A stretch of 64,000 nt of DNA from Enemella dayhoffiae (GTDB lineage Bacteria > Actinomycetota > Actinomycetes > Propionibacteriales > Propionibacteriaceae), in the NCBI RefSeq assembly GCF_002250625.1, contig NZ_NMVQ01000044.1:62001-126000 (forward strand). The letters are read 5' to 3'. Below are positions 45,821-52,957 of this stretch, in pieces. Under the pieces are notes generated by a model. It had not been told where the DNA came from. It saw only the letters and a program-made list of their open reading frames with translations, and did not search any database. Position numbers and translations under genes: made by a program. Each line of letters begins with the position of its first letter. The stretch's first letter is position 1.

Positions 45821-46846
45821 TCAGAAGAGGGCGGCGACCTCGGCGGGGTCGACGTCGGCCAGCGACCGGTGGCGCCACTGCGGGGTGTCGCCGCGGTCGA
45901 CGAGCTGGCAGCGTACGCCCTCCAGGAAGTCGGGGTCGGTGGCGAAGTGCCGGCTCAGCCGGAGGTCCTGGGCGAGCACCTCGGACAGGGACAACTCGGC
46001 CGCCCGGCGCAGCGCGGCCAGGGTGAGCGACACCGCGAACGGGGAACGCGCGGTGATGTCCTCGGCGGCCCGGCGCGCGCCCTCGTCGTCGTGATCGCCG
46101 AGTCGCCGCACGATCGCCTGGGCGTCGTCCCCGACGAAGCACTCGGCGATCCAGCCCGCCCCGAACAGCTCCGGTTCGGGAGCGGCCGGCGCCGCCGCCA
46201 CCACACCGCCCGCGGCGGTCGCGGCCAGGTGGGGCTGAATGTCCGCCTCGGCAATCAGGTGGTCCGCCAGCCCGGCGGCCAGCGCGTCACCCGCACCGAT
46301 CGTGCGACCGGTCAGCGCCAGGAAGGTGCCGAACTCCCCGGGCATCCGCGACAGCAGGTGCAGCATGCCCACGTCGGGGAAGAAGCCGATGATGGTCTCG
46401 GGCATGGCCAGCTTGCTGCGAGGAGTGACCAGGCGGATCGACCCGTGGGCGGAGATGCCCAGTCCGCCGCCCATGCAGACCCCGTCCATCACCGCCAGAT
46501 AGGGCTTCGGATAGTCGGCGACCAGCTGGTTCATCTCATATTCGGTCTCCCAGAACTCAGCCGGGGCCGGGCTCTTCGGATCGGCCACCACGGCCTGGCG
46601 CAGCGACTTCACATCCCCGCCGGCGCACAGCCCACGCTCCCCGGCGCCCTCGACGGTGACCGTCTTGATCGCCGGGTCGTCGGCCCACAGCCGCAGTTGC
46701 TCCAGGATCGCCCGGCACATCTCGGCGTTCAGCGAGTTGATCGCCTTCGGCCGGTTGAGCAGGATCCGCCCCAGGTTGCCGTCGTGGGCGAACAGCACCT
46801 GGTCGGTGCCGGTGCGTCCCGGCGCGTAGTCGATCTCGTGCTCCAT
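45821..46846 (-). CDS. Enoyl-CoA hydratase/isomerase family, 3-hydroxyisobutyryl-CoA hydrolase-like
   Basis: 341 residues, longer than a plain enoyl-CoA hydratase (about 260) and typical of 3-hydroxyisobutyryl-CoA hydrolase in valine breakdown. Crotonase-fold features are NRPKAINSLNAEM, the oxyanion-hole GVCMGGGLGIS, and the catalytic Glu region PETIIGFFPDVGM found in the hydrolase branch. The C-terminal lid helices end in DPAEVAALF. ATG 46846 is preceded by GGGGAG. Confidence 0.87.
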   Translation of the reverse strand: MEHEIDYAPGRTGTDQVLFAHDGNLGRILLNRPKAINSLNAEMCRAILEQLRLWADDPAIKTVTVEGAGERGLCAGGDVKSLRQAVVADPKSPAPAEFWETEYEMNQLVADYPKPYLAVMDGVCMGGGLGISAHGSIRLVTPRSKLAMPETIIGFFPDVGMLHLLSRMPGEFGTFLALTGRTIGAGDALAAGLADHLIAEADIQPHLAATAAGGVVAAAPAAPEPELFGAGWIAECFVGDDAQAIVRRLGDHDDEGARRAAEDITARSPFAVSLTLAALRRAAELSLSEVLAQDLRLSRHFATDPDFLEGVRCQLVDRGDTPQWRHRSLADVDPAEVAALF

Positions 46847-46939
46847 AGTCTCCCCTGGTCGGCTCTGGTCGGGCGTACGCCCCGAGTCTGCCATTCGCCG
46901 TGCCGGCTGGCTGCCTGCCCTCGTCGGATCGGGCAGGTA

Positions 46940-46983
46940 GGGGCAGAGTCGGGGCACGATCGGGGCAGAACCGGGGCGCGACC
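46940..46983. repeat. Four tandem 11-bp repeats upstream of the P-loop ATPase gene
   Basis: The units are GGGGCAGAGTC, GGGGCACGATC, GGGGCAGAACC and GGGGCGCGACC, back to back at 46940-46983, with a weaker fifth unit just upstream. The 11-bp period is close to one helical turn, so a protein could bind each unit on the same face of the DNA. They end 39 bp before the ATG at 47023 and 94 bp from the divergent hydrolase gene start. Confidence 0.6.
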
Positions 46984-47022
46984 GCACAGGTTCAGCACAG
47001 GAGGGCGAGCAACCCTTGTGCC

Positions 47023-47856
47023 ATGGACACCCAGATCGACCTGATCGTGCTGGCGGGGATCCCGGGCGCGGGCAAGACCACCGCGCTGCAGGGCGTGGGC
47101 GGGTCGGAAGCGGTGCGGGTGCTCGACCCGGAACCGCACCGTGACCGGTTGGCGAGAGTGCTGCCCGGCGTACGGTATCGGCATTATCGCTGGCTGGTGC
47201 ACACGCTGCACCACCTGCAGGTGCTGTTCGCGACGCTGCGTGGACCGGTTCGCGGGAGGACCCTGCTGGTGCACGATCCCGGTACCCGACGGTGGAGTCG
47301 GCGGCTACTGGCCCGGTTGGCGCAAGTCCGCGGTTGGCGTGCGGGGCTGGTCTTCGTCGACATCCCCCGCGCCGAGGCGATCGCCGGCCAGGTCGCCCGC
47401 GGACGGGTGGTCCGACCGGCCTCCTTCGACGGCCACTGGCACCGTTGGGCGGAGCTGCGTGATGCTCCGGAATTGCTGCGTGCGGAGGATGGCGGCTGGT
47501 CCTGTTCACCTCACGCGGGCAGGCGCAGCCCCTGCTGCACGCGCTGGTGGCCGATCAGTCGGCGTACTCCACCAGGACGGGGGCGTGGTCGGAAACCCTT
47601 GCCTCATAGGATTCGTCGCGCATGGTACCCCCGTGCCGGGCGCGGGCGACCAGGCCGGGGGAGGCGAGCTGATAGTCGATCCGCCAGCCGGCGTCGTTGG
47701 CCCAGGACTGTCCGCGCCAGCTCCACCACGAATACGGACCCGGGCTCTCCGGGTGCAGTCGGCGTACCACGTCCACCAGTGTGCGCGGCGACAGCACCGA
47801 GCCGAACCAGGCCCGCTCCTCGGGCAGGAACCCCTCGGATTTCCTGTTGGTCTTGA
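47023..47856 (+). CDS. P-loop ATPase/kinase-like protein, probable frameshift near 47496
   Basis: As read, 277 residues. The N-terminus has Walker A GIPGAGKTT (residues 12-20), and a DPE motif, VHDPGTR, and FVDIPRAEAIAGQVARGR follow as in small AAA/zeta-like P-loop kinases. From residue about 158 the frame becomes Arg/Pro-rich and runs antisense over xthA for 302 bp, which looks like a non-coding shadow. Shifting the frame by -1 at 47496 gives LVLFTSRGQAQPLLHAL and a stop TAG at 47607-47609, i.e. a 195-residue protein overlapping xthA by only 55 bp. So the sequence has lost one base, or the last third is truly altered. ATG 47023 starts the fold. Confidence 0.6.
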   Translation: MDTQIDLIVLAGIPGAGKTTALQGVGGSEAVRVLDPEPHRDRLARVLPGVRYRHYRWLVHTLHHLQVLFATLRGPVRGRTLLVHDPGTRRWSRRLLARLAQVRGWRAGLVFVDIPRAEAIAGQVARGRVVRPASFDGHWHRWAELRDAPELLRAEDGGWSCSPHAGRRSPCCTRWWPISRRTPPGRGRGRKPLPHRIRRAWYPRAGRGRPGRGRRADSRSASRRRWPRTVRASSTTNTDPGSPGAVGVPRPPVCAATAPSRTRPAPRAGTPRISCWS

Positions 47857-48361
47857 AGTTCTTCAGGTCCAACTCGGTGTGGGCGATGTTGAAGTCGCCC
47901 ATCACCACGAACTCCCGCCCCTGGTTGGCCGCCTGCCGACGGCTCGCCGTCAGGTGCCGGGCCAGCGAGCGCAGGAACCGCTGCTTGCGGTGGAACCGAG
48001 CCGCGGAAACTTCGTCGGCGAAGAGGGTTCCGCCCTTCGGCAGATAGAGCGAGGCGACCGTCAGCCCGGGCAGGTCCACCTCCAGATAGCGCCCCTCGGT
48101 GTCGAACTCCCGGCTGCCGAACCCGTGGCGTACCGCCGATGGTTTCTCCCGTGACATGATCGCCACCCCGTTGCGGCCCGGCAGGGTTCCCTGGTGGTAC
48201 GCCCAGTGGTAGCCGTCCCAGCACTCGGTCGGCAGCTGCTCGGCGGGGCAGCGCACCTCCTGCAGCCCCACCACGTCACAGTCGGCGGCATCGAGCCACC
48301 GACGAAATCCGCGACGCTGCGCCGCCCGGAGGCCGTTGACGTTGAAGGTGGCGATCCGCAC
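47555..48361 (-). CDS. xthA: Exodeoxyribonuclease III
   Basis: 268 residues of the endonuclease/exonuclease/phosphatase family, the main AP endonuclease in base-excision repair. The motifs TFNVNGLRAA, GLQEVRC (metal-binding Glu), MGDFNIAH (catalytic Asp/Asn) and the C-terminal SDHAPVLVEY (catalytic Asp-His) are all present. GTG 48361 lies 2 bp before the stop of the hydrolase gene, so the pair is co-transcribed. Confidence 0.93.
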   Translation of the reverse strand: MRIATFNVNGLRAAQRRGFRRWLDAADCDVVGLQEVRCPAEQLPTECWDGYHWAYHQGTLPGRNGVAIMSREKPSAVRHGFGSREFDTEGRYLEVDLPGLTVASLYLPKGGTLFADEVSAARFHRKQRFLRSLARHLTASRRQAANQGREFVVMGDFNIAHTELDLKNFKTNRKSEGFLPEERAWFGSVLSPRTLVDVVRRLHPESPGPYSWWSWRGQSWANDAGWRIDYQLASPGLVARARHGGTMRDESYEARVSDHAPVLVEYAD

Positions 48362-48363
48362 GT

Positions 48364-49221
48364 TCAGCCCGACACCCGGGCGACGAACTCGCTGACTGCG
48401 GCGGTGAACGCGTCGTTGTCGTCGGCCGCGGCGGTGTGCCCGGCGCCTGCGATGGTCGCCACCTCCAGGTGCGGGACCAGCTCGCGGAAGTGCTGCACCC
48501 CCTCGTCGGAGACCACGTCCGACAGCCCGCCCTGGATCAGCAGGGTGGGCACCGTGATGGAGCGGGCGATCTCGTCCAGGTTTTCCCAGGTCTTGCGCTG
48601 CAGCGCCTCGTCGGCGGCCTCAGGGTGGGCGGTCATCGCCGGGTCCCAGTGCCAGTACCAGCGGCCGTCCTCCCGCTGACGCAGGTTTTTCCGCAGCCCG
48701 TCGGTGCTCTTCGGGCGCGGACGGTGCGGCAGGTAGGCGGCGATCGCGTCGGCGGCCTGCTCCAGGCTGTCGAACCCGGCGCGGTTGCCGAACATGAACT
48801 CCCGGATCCGGTTGGTGCCGGTGGTCTCCAGCTGGACCACCACGTCGACCAGCACGAGCGCGCGGACCAGGTCGGGGCGATGCTGGGTGACCAGCAGGGA
48901 GGTCAGCCCGCCCAGGCTGGCGCCGACCAGCACCAAGGGGCCGTCGGTGATCTGCGGGAGATAGGACAGCACGTCATCGCGGTGCGCCTCGAAGCCGTAG
49001 CGAGCGTCCGGCGACCAGTCGGAGTCGCCGTGCCCGCGCAGGTCGGCGCTCACCACGTGGCGTCCGGCGGCTGCCAGCTCGGCCCCGGCCGACTTCCAGG
49101 AGTGCCGGGTCTGGCCGCCGCCGTGCAGCAGCAGCACCGCCTGGTGCTCCCGGTCACCCCACTCGTCGGCGGCGATGGTCAGTCCGTCGGCGCCGCTGAG
49201 GCGTACCTGTCGCGAAGTCAC
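48364..49221 (-). CDS. Alpha/beta hydrolase
   Basis: 285 residues with the canonical fold: LLLHGGGQTRHSW (oxyanion region), nucleophile elbow LVGASLGG, and the catalytic His in IAGAGHTAA. Acid residue Asp lies in the GGLSDVV turn. Substrate not predictable: such proteins include esterases, epoxide hydrolases and peroxidases. GTG 49221 has a -10 box 6 bp upstream, which supports this start. Confidence 0.87.
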   Translation of the reverse strand: MTSRQVRLSGADGLTIAADEWGDREHQAVLLLHGGGQTRHSWKSAGAELAAAGRHVVSADLRGHGDSDWSPDARYGFEAHRDDVLSYLPQITDGPLVLVGASLGGLTSLLVTQHRPDLVRALVLVDVVVQLETTGTNRIREFMFGNRAGFDSLEQAADAIAAYLPHRPRPKSTDGLRKNLRQREDGRWYWHWDPAMTAHPEAADEALQRKTWENLDEIARSITVPTLLIQGGLSDVVSDEGVQHFRELVPHLEVATIAGAGHTAAADDNDAFTAAVSEFVARVSG

Positions 49222-49227
49222 CGGGTC

Positions 49228-49233
49228 ACGATA
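49228..49233 (-). promoter_or_regulatory. -10 box, probable leaderless promoter of the hydrolase-xthA operon
   Basis: On the minus strand TATCGT is followed by 6 bp and the GTG at 49221. Confidence 0.45.
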
Positions 49234-49292
49234 GCGACCGGCGGCGCGGGCGCCCAGGGGTCCCAGCCAGCCGTCCGGCGTGGGGGCGTGCG

Positions 49293-49784
49293 TCAGCGGT
49301 AGTTGACGAACTGCACGGCGAAGTCATAGTCGGCCTCGCGGATCATCCGCTGGACCTCCTGCAGGTCGTCACGCTTCTTGCCGCTGACCCGCAACTCGTC
49401 GCCCTGCACCTGGCACTTGACACCCTTGGGGCCCTCGTCGCGGACCAGCTTGGCGATCTTCTTGGCGTTCTCGGTGGTGATCCCCTCGCTGGTGGAGGCG
49501 GTCATCTTCCACAGCTTTCCCGACACCCGGGGGTCGCCGGCCGTGACCGCCTTCAGCGAGACTCCGCGCTTGACCAGCTTGGACTGGAAGACGTCCCAGA
49601 TCGCCTTCACCTTCTCCTCCGAGGAGGATTCCATCGCGATGTCCTCACCGGACCACTCGATCGTGGAGTCGGTGTTCTTGAAGTCGAAGCGCTGCCGGAT
49701 CTCCTTGGCCGCCTGCCCGAGGGCGTTGTCGACCTCCTGCCGATCCACCTTGCTCACGATGTCGAAGGAGCTCTCAGATGCCAT
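49293..49784 (-). CDS. YajQ-family nucleotide-binding protein
   Basis: 163 residues, a full-length YajQ protein made of two ferredoxin-like RNP folds. The family start [18 protein letters not shown] and the ending [13 protein letters not shown] are both visible. Family members have been reported to bind cyclic di-GMP or nucleic acid; the role in actinobacteria is not known. ATG 49784 has a -10 box 7 bp upstream. Divergent from tRNA-Tyr. Confidence 0.93.
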   Translation of the reverse strand: MASESSFDIVSKVDRQEVDNALGQAAKEIRQRFDFKNTDSTIEWSGEDIAMESSSEEKVKAIWDVFQSKLVKRGVSLKAVTAGDPRVSGKLWKMTASTSEGITTENAKKIAKLVRDEGPKGVKCQVQGDELRVSGKKRDDLQEVQRMIREADYDFAVQFVNYR

Positions 49785-49791
49785 GCGGATC

Positions 49792-49797
49792 AGCGTA
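49792..49797 (-). promoter_or_regulatory. -10 box, probable leaderless promoter of the YajQ-family gene
   Basis: On the minus strand TACGCT is followed by 7 bp and the ATG at 49784. Confidence 0.5.
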
Positions 49798-49843
49798 TCG
49801 CCAGGGCCCGGATTCGGATTTCCCAACCCGCTGGCGGCGTTGC

Positions 49844-49849
49844 TAGAGT
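49844..49849 (+). promoter_or_regulatory. possible -10 element of tRNA-Tyr
   Basis: TAGAGT 26 bp before the mature tRNA 5' end. The -35 side (TTCCCA, about 18 bp upstream) is weak. Confidence 0.35.
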
Positions 49850-49875
49850 TGCTTCTCGGCCGTTTCGGCGGCCAC

Positions 49876-49957
49876 GGCAGGTTGCCCGAGCGGCCAATGG
49901 GAGCGGACTGTAAATCCGTCGGCTTTGCCTTCGCAGGTTCGAATCCTGCACCTGCCA
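49876..49957 (+). tRNA. tRNA-Tyr (anticodon GTA)
   Basis: 82 nt, class II with a long variable arm. The acceptor stem GGCAGGT pairs with ACCTGCC. The anticodon loop CTGTAAA holds GTA, and the T-arm is GCAGGTTCGAATCCTGC. No CCA is encoded. Confidence 0.95.
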
Positions 49958-49963
49958 CCCAGC

Positions 49964-49991
49964 ACGGGGCGTTCGACACCGGACGCCCCGT
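49964..49991 (+). terminator. Terminator after tRNA-Tyr
   Basis: A perfect 9-bp stem (ACGGGGCGT / ACGCCCCGT, 10-nt loop) begins 6 bp after the tRNA and is followed by TCGTGTTTCTC, a T-enriched tract. Confidence 0.7.
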
Positions 49992-50071
49992 TCGTGTTTC
50001 TCCCGCCCGGTTCGTGCCGACGGTGAAGTGCCCCCCGGCGTGCTTAACATCTGATAAGGGATGGAGGCTGG

Positions 50072-50833
50072 ATGGTGACGAGGCGTGGCTTCGGCCTGAT
50101 CGGTTTGGGGGCGGTGGTCGCAGGTTTGAGCGGGTGCGGTGGTGCCGGCGACCGGGCCGAGAAGATTCGCGCCTGGCTCGCCGACCAGCCCGCGGTCGAG
50201 CGGGTCGAGAAGGTCGAGGTGCGGCGCAGGCTGGAGGCGCTGCTGACCGCCGAGTACTTCGCCACCGCGGTGCTGCGAGCCTCGGCCACGGCCGCCCAGT
50301 TGGAGCCGCTCGTCGCCGGGTGGCGGCGGCAGGTCGGCTCGTGGACGACGGCGGGGCTCACCCTGGACGGCCGGGTCGGCCTGCACCTCTACGGCGAGTT
50401 CGACGGTTCGCGGTTGACCGCGATCTGGCAGCAGTTGGTCGAGGATCGGAGGGTCACCGGGGCCAGGGTCTCGGCCCGGCATCGACTGGGCGACAACTGG
50501 CAACGCGGGATGGTCGAGGTCACCGGAGCTGGGTTCGAGGTGTACGCGGCCCTGATCGCGCCCGGATCCGGCGTGCTCGACCACGGCTACAACCTGCGGC
50601 TCAACGCGCCCCGGGTCGGACTCGAGGTCCGCGACGCCGCCGAATTGGCCCGGGCCAGCCGCGCCGGGGTGGCGGCCGTGCTCGCAATCGCCCCGCAGAT
50701 CACCCTCTCCGGGCTGCTCCAGGAGGGGGCGAGCTGGCTCGAGATCCGCCGGGCCGGGGACCGGTCGGAGGAGGTCGCCCGGGTGTGGCAGCAGGCGGGC
50801 GGCCCGGCAACGGTCCGGCTGCGTTTCCCCTGA
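50072..50833 (+). CDS. Putative lipoprotein of unknown function
   Basis: 253 residues. The N-terminus [22 protein letters not shown] combines a twin-arginine-like TRRGFG with a lipobox (Cys near residue 22), so a Tat-exported lipoprotein is likely. The mature part is an alpha/beta protein with repeated '[20 protein letters not shown]' and '[21 protein letters not shown]' type elements, hinting at two related subdomains. No family recognised. GGAGG lies 8 bp before ATG 50072. Alone between tRNA-Tyr and a gene remnant. Confidence 0.65.
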   Translation: MVTRRGFGLIGLGAVVAGLSGCGGAGDRAEKIRAWLADQPAVERVEKVEVRRRLEALLTAEYFATAVLRASATAAQLEPLVAGWRRQVGSWTTAGLTLDGRVGLHLYGEFDGSRLTAIWQQLVEDRRVTGARVSARHRLGDNWQRGMVEVTGAGFEVYAALIAPGSGVLDHGYNLRLNAPRVGLEVRDAAELARASRAGVAAVLAIAPQITLSGLLQEGASWLEIRRAGDRSEEVARVWQQAGGPATVRLRFP

Positions 50834-50851
50834 GCGCCGTCCGGGCGGGTC

Positions 50852-51448
50852 TTGTCCAACGCCACCGGTTCACGGCAGACTACGAATCGTCCGATTCTGC
50901 ATAACAGATCGCCGGGTTCCACCCACCCCGAAGGGGTCGTCAAGTCCAGGTCTCAGGTCAAGCAGACCGCGATCCGGGCAGCCCTGCTGCCGCGAGTGGT
51001 GCCGGCCCGCGCGATGACGATCGAGTTGTCCTACTACGCCGGAGGTCTGCCGTGCGGTCAGCTGGTCCGCAACGTGACCAGCAATCCCGACGGCACCTGG
51101 TCGGACACACTCGCCCACCTCCCCGACGAAACGGCGGTGCAGGTCGTCGCAGACGACCCGGTCGACCGCCTGCCCCGAGATCACAGCACCTGGTTCGCCA
51201 TGACCAGGCCGCCCCTGGGTTCGGCCACGTCTGGCAAGTTCTGCGGGCTGGGCGCTGACCGCAAGGGCTGCGGGATCCACTTCCAGAGCGGATCGGTGTA
51301 TTCCTCGGTGGAGGTCACTGGCGCCTGGGGTAGGCCGGCGATGCCGTTCTTCGTGCGTGGGGTGATTCGGGATCGTTGGACGAGCCTGAGCAGTGTGGCA
51401 CCAGCGGGGGTGTCACCACGTGTATGCAGCGCTATCAAGGTGGCGTGA
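50852..51448 (+). pseudogene. Remnant of an LGFP-repeat-like secreted protein gene
   Basis: An open frame of up to 198 codons with no convincing start (TTG 50852 or internal ATG 51013), no signal peptide and ordinary composition only in its second half. Residues FQSGSVYSSVEVTGAW, then FFVRGVIRDRWTSL, fit the spacing of one LGFP repeat (G-x-I-Y-x(4)-GA-x(n)-G-x-I-x-x-x-W), found in tandem in actinobacterial cell-wall proteins. A single damaged repeat followed by a Ser/Val tail suggests the end of a decayed gene. It could instead be a lineage-specific gene; confidence is low. Confidence 0.3.
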
Positions 51449-51509
51449 TCACCTGGAGCTCGGACCGCGGCGCCCGCTGAGGCGTACGCTGTGGGCGTAG
51501 GAATGGGAT

Positions 51510-51538
51510 TTGCCCGGCCCGATTCCGCGCTGTATCTT
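51510..51538 (+). promoter_or_regulatory. Promoter of the tRNA-Thr/tRNA-Met/rpmG unit
   Basis: TTGCCC (51510-51515), a 17-bp spacer and TATCTT (51533-51538). The distance to the tRNA-Thr 5' end is 27 bp. This is the best sigma-70-type match in the region. Confidence 0.5.
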
Positions 51539-51565
51539 TTTCCTTCGGCGCAGCAATGCGTGCCG

Positions 51566-51638
51566 GCCCCTATAGCTCAGTAGGCAGAGCGTCTCCATGG
51601 TAAGGAGAAGGTCAGCAGTTCGATTCTGCTTGGGGGCT
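51566..51638 (+). tRNA. tRNA-Thr (anticodon GGT)
   Basis: 73 nt. The acceptor GCCCCTA pairs with TGGGGGC (one G-T pair). Anticodon stem TCTCC/GGAGA encloses ATGGTAA with anticodon GGT, and the T-arm is AGCAGTTCGATTCTGCT. No CCA encoded. Confidence 0.93.
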
Positions 51639-51667
51639 CTGAGTCACCGGGCCAGCCCGGGACCCAT

Positions 51668-51741
51668 GGCGAGGTAGCTCAGTTGGTGAGAGCGCACGAC
51701 TCATAATCGTGAGGTCGCGGGTTCGAATCCCGCTCTCGCTA
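51668..51741 (+). tRNA. tRNA-Met (anticodon CAT)
   Basis: 74 nt. Acceptor GGCGAGG / TCTCGCT (G-T pairs at both ends), anticodon loop CTCATAA with CAT, T-arm GCGGGTTCGAATCCCGC. It is an elongator-type CAT tRNA (TA then GCTC after the acceptor, no initiator features). The tRNA-Ile2 whose C34 is modified to lysidine has the same anticodon and cannot be fully excluded. The order Thr-Met-rpmG is common in actinobacteria. Confidence 0.9.
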
Positions 51742-51796
51742 CACCGGTGCCGTTTGGCACATCGCCACCCGACAGACAACCGACGAGGACAGAACC

Positions 51797-51964
51797 ATGG
51801 CCAAGAGCTCTGACGTGCGGCCCAAGATCACCTTGGCCTGCACCGAGTGCAAGGAGCGCAACTACATCACCAAGAAGAACCGGCGCAACGACCCGGATCG
51901 TCTTGAGTTGAAGAAGTTCTGCCCCAAGTGCCACTCGCACACCGCACACCGCGAGACCCGCTGA
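51797..51964 (+). CDS. rpmG: 50S ribosomal protein L33
   Basis: 55 residues, full length. It keeps the zinc-ribbon form of L33: CTECK near residue 15 and CPKC near residue 42 give the four Cys ligands. [18 protein letters not shown] at the start and [10 protein letters not shown] at the end are standard. It sits directly after tRNA-Thr and tRNA-Met and ahead of the hydratase pair, as in mycobacteria (rpmG2-hadABC). ATG 51797 follows AGGACAG. Confidence 0.97.
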   Translation: MAKSSDVRPKITLACTECKERNYITKKNRRNDPDRLELKKFCPKCHSHTAHRETR

Positions 51965-51991
51965 GCGAGTCACGCCCATCGCGAACCGGTC

Positions 51992-52021
51992 GACGCCGTC
52001 CACCTGCGGGTGGGCGGCGTC
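51992..52021 (+). terminator. Terminator after rpmG
   Basis: A 13-bp stem with one G-T pair (GACGCCGTCCACC / GGTGGGCGGCGTC) around a TGCG tetraloop, then GCTGTTTCGG. It lies 27 bp after the rpmG stop and ahead of the next gene's own -10 box. Confidence 0.65.
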
Positions 52022-52051
52022 GCTGTTTCGGTGGGCCGGGCACACGTTCGA

Positions 52052-52057
52052 TAGGTT
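52052..52057 (+). promoter_or_regulatory. -10 box, probable leaderless promoter of the hydratase-murB operon
   Basis: TAGGTT is followed by 7 bp and the ATG at 52065. It places the start at ATG 52065 rather than the TTG at 52056. Confidence 0.5.
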
Positions 52058-52064
52058 GACCACC

Positions 52065-52514
52065 ATGCCGATCTCCAGCGAGCACGTGGGCCGGAGCTAT
52101 CCGCCCTCGGCCCCCTATCAGGTCACTGCCGGCAAGATCGCCGAATTCGCCCGCGCGCTGGGCGACGACAACCCGGCGTACGCCTCGACCGACGGCCGCA
52201 CTCCGATCGCCCCACCCACCTTCGCGGTGCTGCTCGCCGGCTGGCAGGCGATCTTCGACGACGCCGAGCTCGGGCTCAGCCTGCGCCGGACCATGCACAC
52301 CGAGCAGCGGTTCAGCCAGACCCGTCCGCTGCGCGCCGGTGACAAGGTGGTGGCGACGACCCGGATCAGCTCGGTCCGGAACCGGGGGCAGGTCGACATG
52401 ATCACCGTCGAGTCCGCGCTGGCGAGCGTGTCCGGTGAGGAGTTGGGCACGGTCACCGCGAGCCTGTTCCACACCAGGGAGTCCGCTGCCGGGGAAGGGG
52501 AGGGCGATGACTGA
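52065..52514 (+). CDS. MaoC-like hydratase subunit A (HadA-like, FAS1-DH domain)
   Basis: 149 residues with a single hot-dog fold of the MaoC/HadA type. VGRSYPPSAPYQVTAGKIAEFARALGDDNPAY is the typical opening. In mycobacteria HadA is the non-catalytic partner of HadB in the (3R)-hydroxyacyl-ACP dehydratase. Here the organism need not make mycolic acids, so a general hydratase role is more likely. It overlaps the next gene by 8 bp. Confidence 0.85.
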   Translation: MPISSEHVGRSYPPSAPYQVTAGKIAEFARALGDDNPAYASTDGRTPIAPPTFAVLLAGWQAIFDDAELGLSLRRTMHTEQRFSQTRPLRAGDKVVATTRISSVRNRGQVDMITVESALASVSGEELGTVTASLFHTRESAAGEGEGDD

Positions 52515-52890
52515 GCTGCCCGAACTGCGGGTATGCCTGAGGCGTGAGCAGCTGGTTCGGTACGCCGGGGCGTCCGGTGACTTCAACCCGATCCACTATT
52601 CCGAACATCACGCTCACGCGCTGGGCCTTGATTCGGTGGTCGCGCACGGGATGCTGACCATGGGGCTGGCGATGCGCGTGGTCACCGCCTGGTGCGGTGA
52701 CCCCGCGCGCGTGGTGTCGTGCCAGTTCCGGTTCTCCAGGCCGGTACCGGTGCCCGATGACGCCGAGGGTGCGGAGGTGGTGTTCACCGGTTCGGTCGCC
52801 GAAGGGGACGAGGTCGACACGGTGACGGTGACGGCGAGCTGTGGCGAGACGACGGTCGGCAAGGGCCGGGCCGAGGTACGCCGTGGGTGA
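52507..52890 (+). CDS. MaoC-like hydratase subunit B (HadB-like)
   Basis: 127 residues with the hydratase-2 motif: DFNPIHYSEHHAHALGL (catalytic Asp and His) and VAHGMLTMG. It should be the catalytic half of an A/B heterodimer acting on (3R)-hydroxyacyl thioesters. ATG 52507 overlaps the A gene stop. Confidence 0.87.
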   Translation: MTELPELRVCLRREQLVRYAGASGDFNPIHYSEHHAHALGLDSVVAHGMLTMGLAMRVVTAWCGDPARVVSCQFRFSRPVPVPDDAEGAEVVFTGSVAEGDEVDTVTVTASCGETTVGKGRAEVRRG

Positions 52891-52957
52891 CGCTTCGACT
52901 CGCTCCGCTCGCTCAGGGAACGTGGGGGCGGATATGCGCTCAGGGAACGTGGGGGTG
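52891..52957 (+). repeat. Dispersed repeat at the 5' end of murB
   Basis: CGCTTCGACTCGCTCCGCTC, then GCTCAGGGAACGTGGGGG at 52911-52928, with the last part copied again at 52938-52956. The murB start codon lies between the two copies. It looks like the CTTCGACTCGCTCCGCTCGCTCAGG type of actinobacterial dispersed repeat. Confidence 0.6.

Noticed and set aside
47610-47856. C-terminal third of the P-loop ATPase frame as real protein
   Set aside because: Arg/Pro/Ser-rich and fully antisense to xthA; more likely a shadow after a frameshift.
51668-51741. tRNA-Ile2 (CAT with lysidine)
   Set aside because: Position after tRNA-Thr and before rpmG favours elongator tRNA-Met; not decisive without a comparison.
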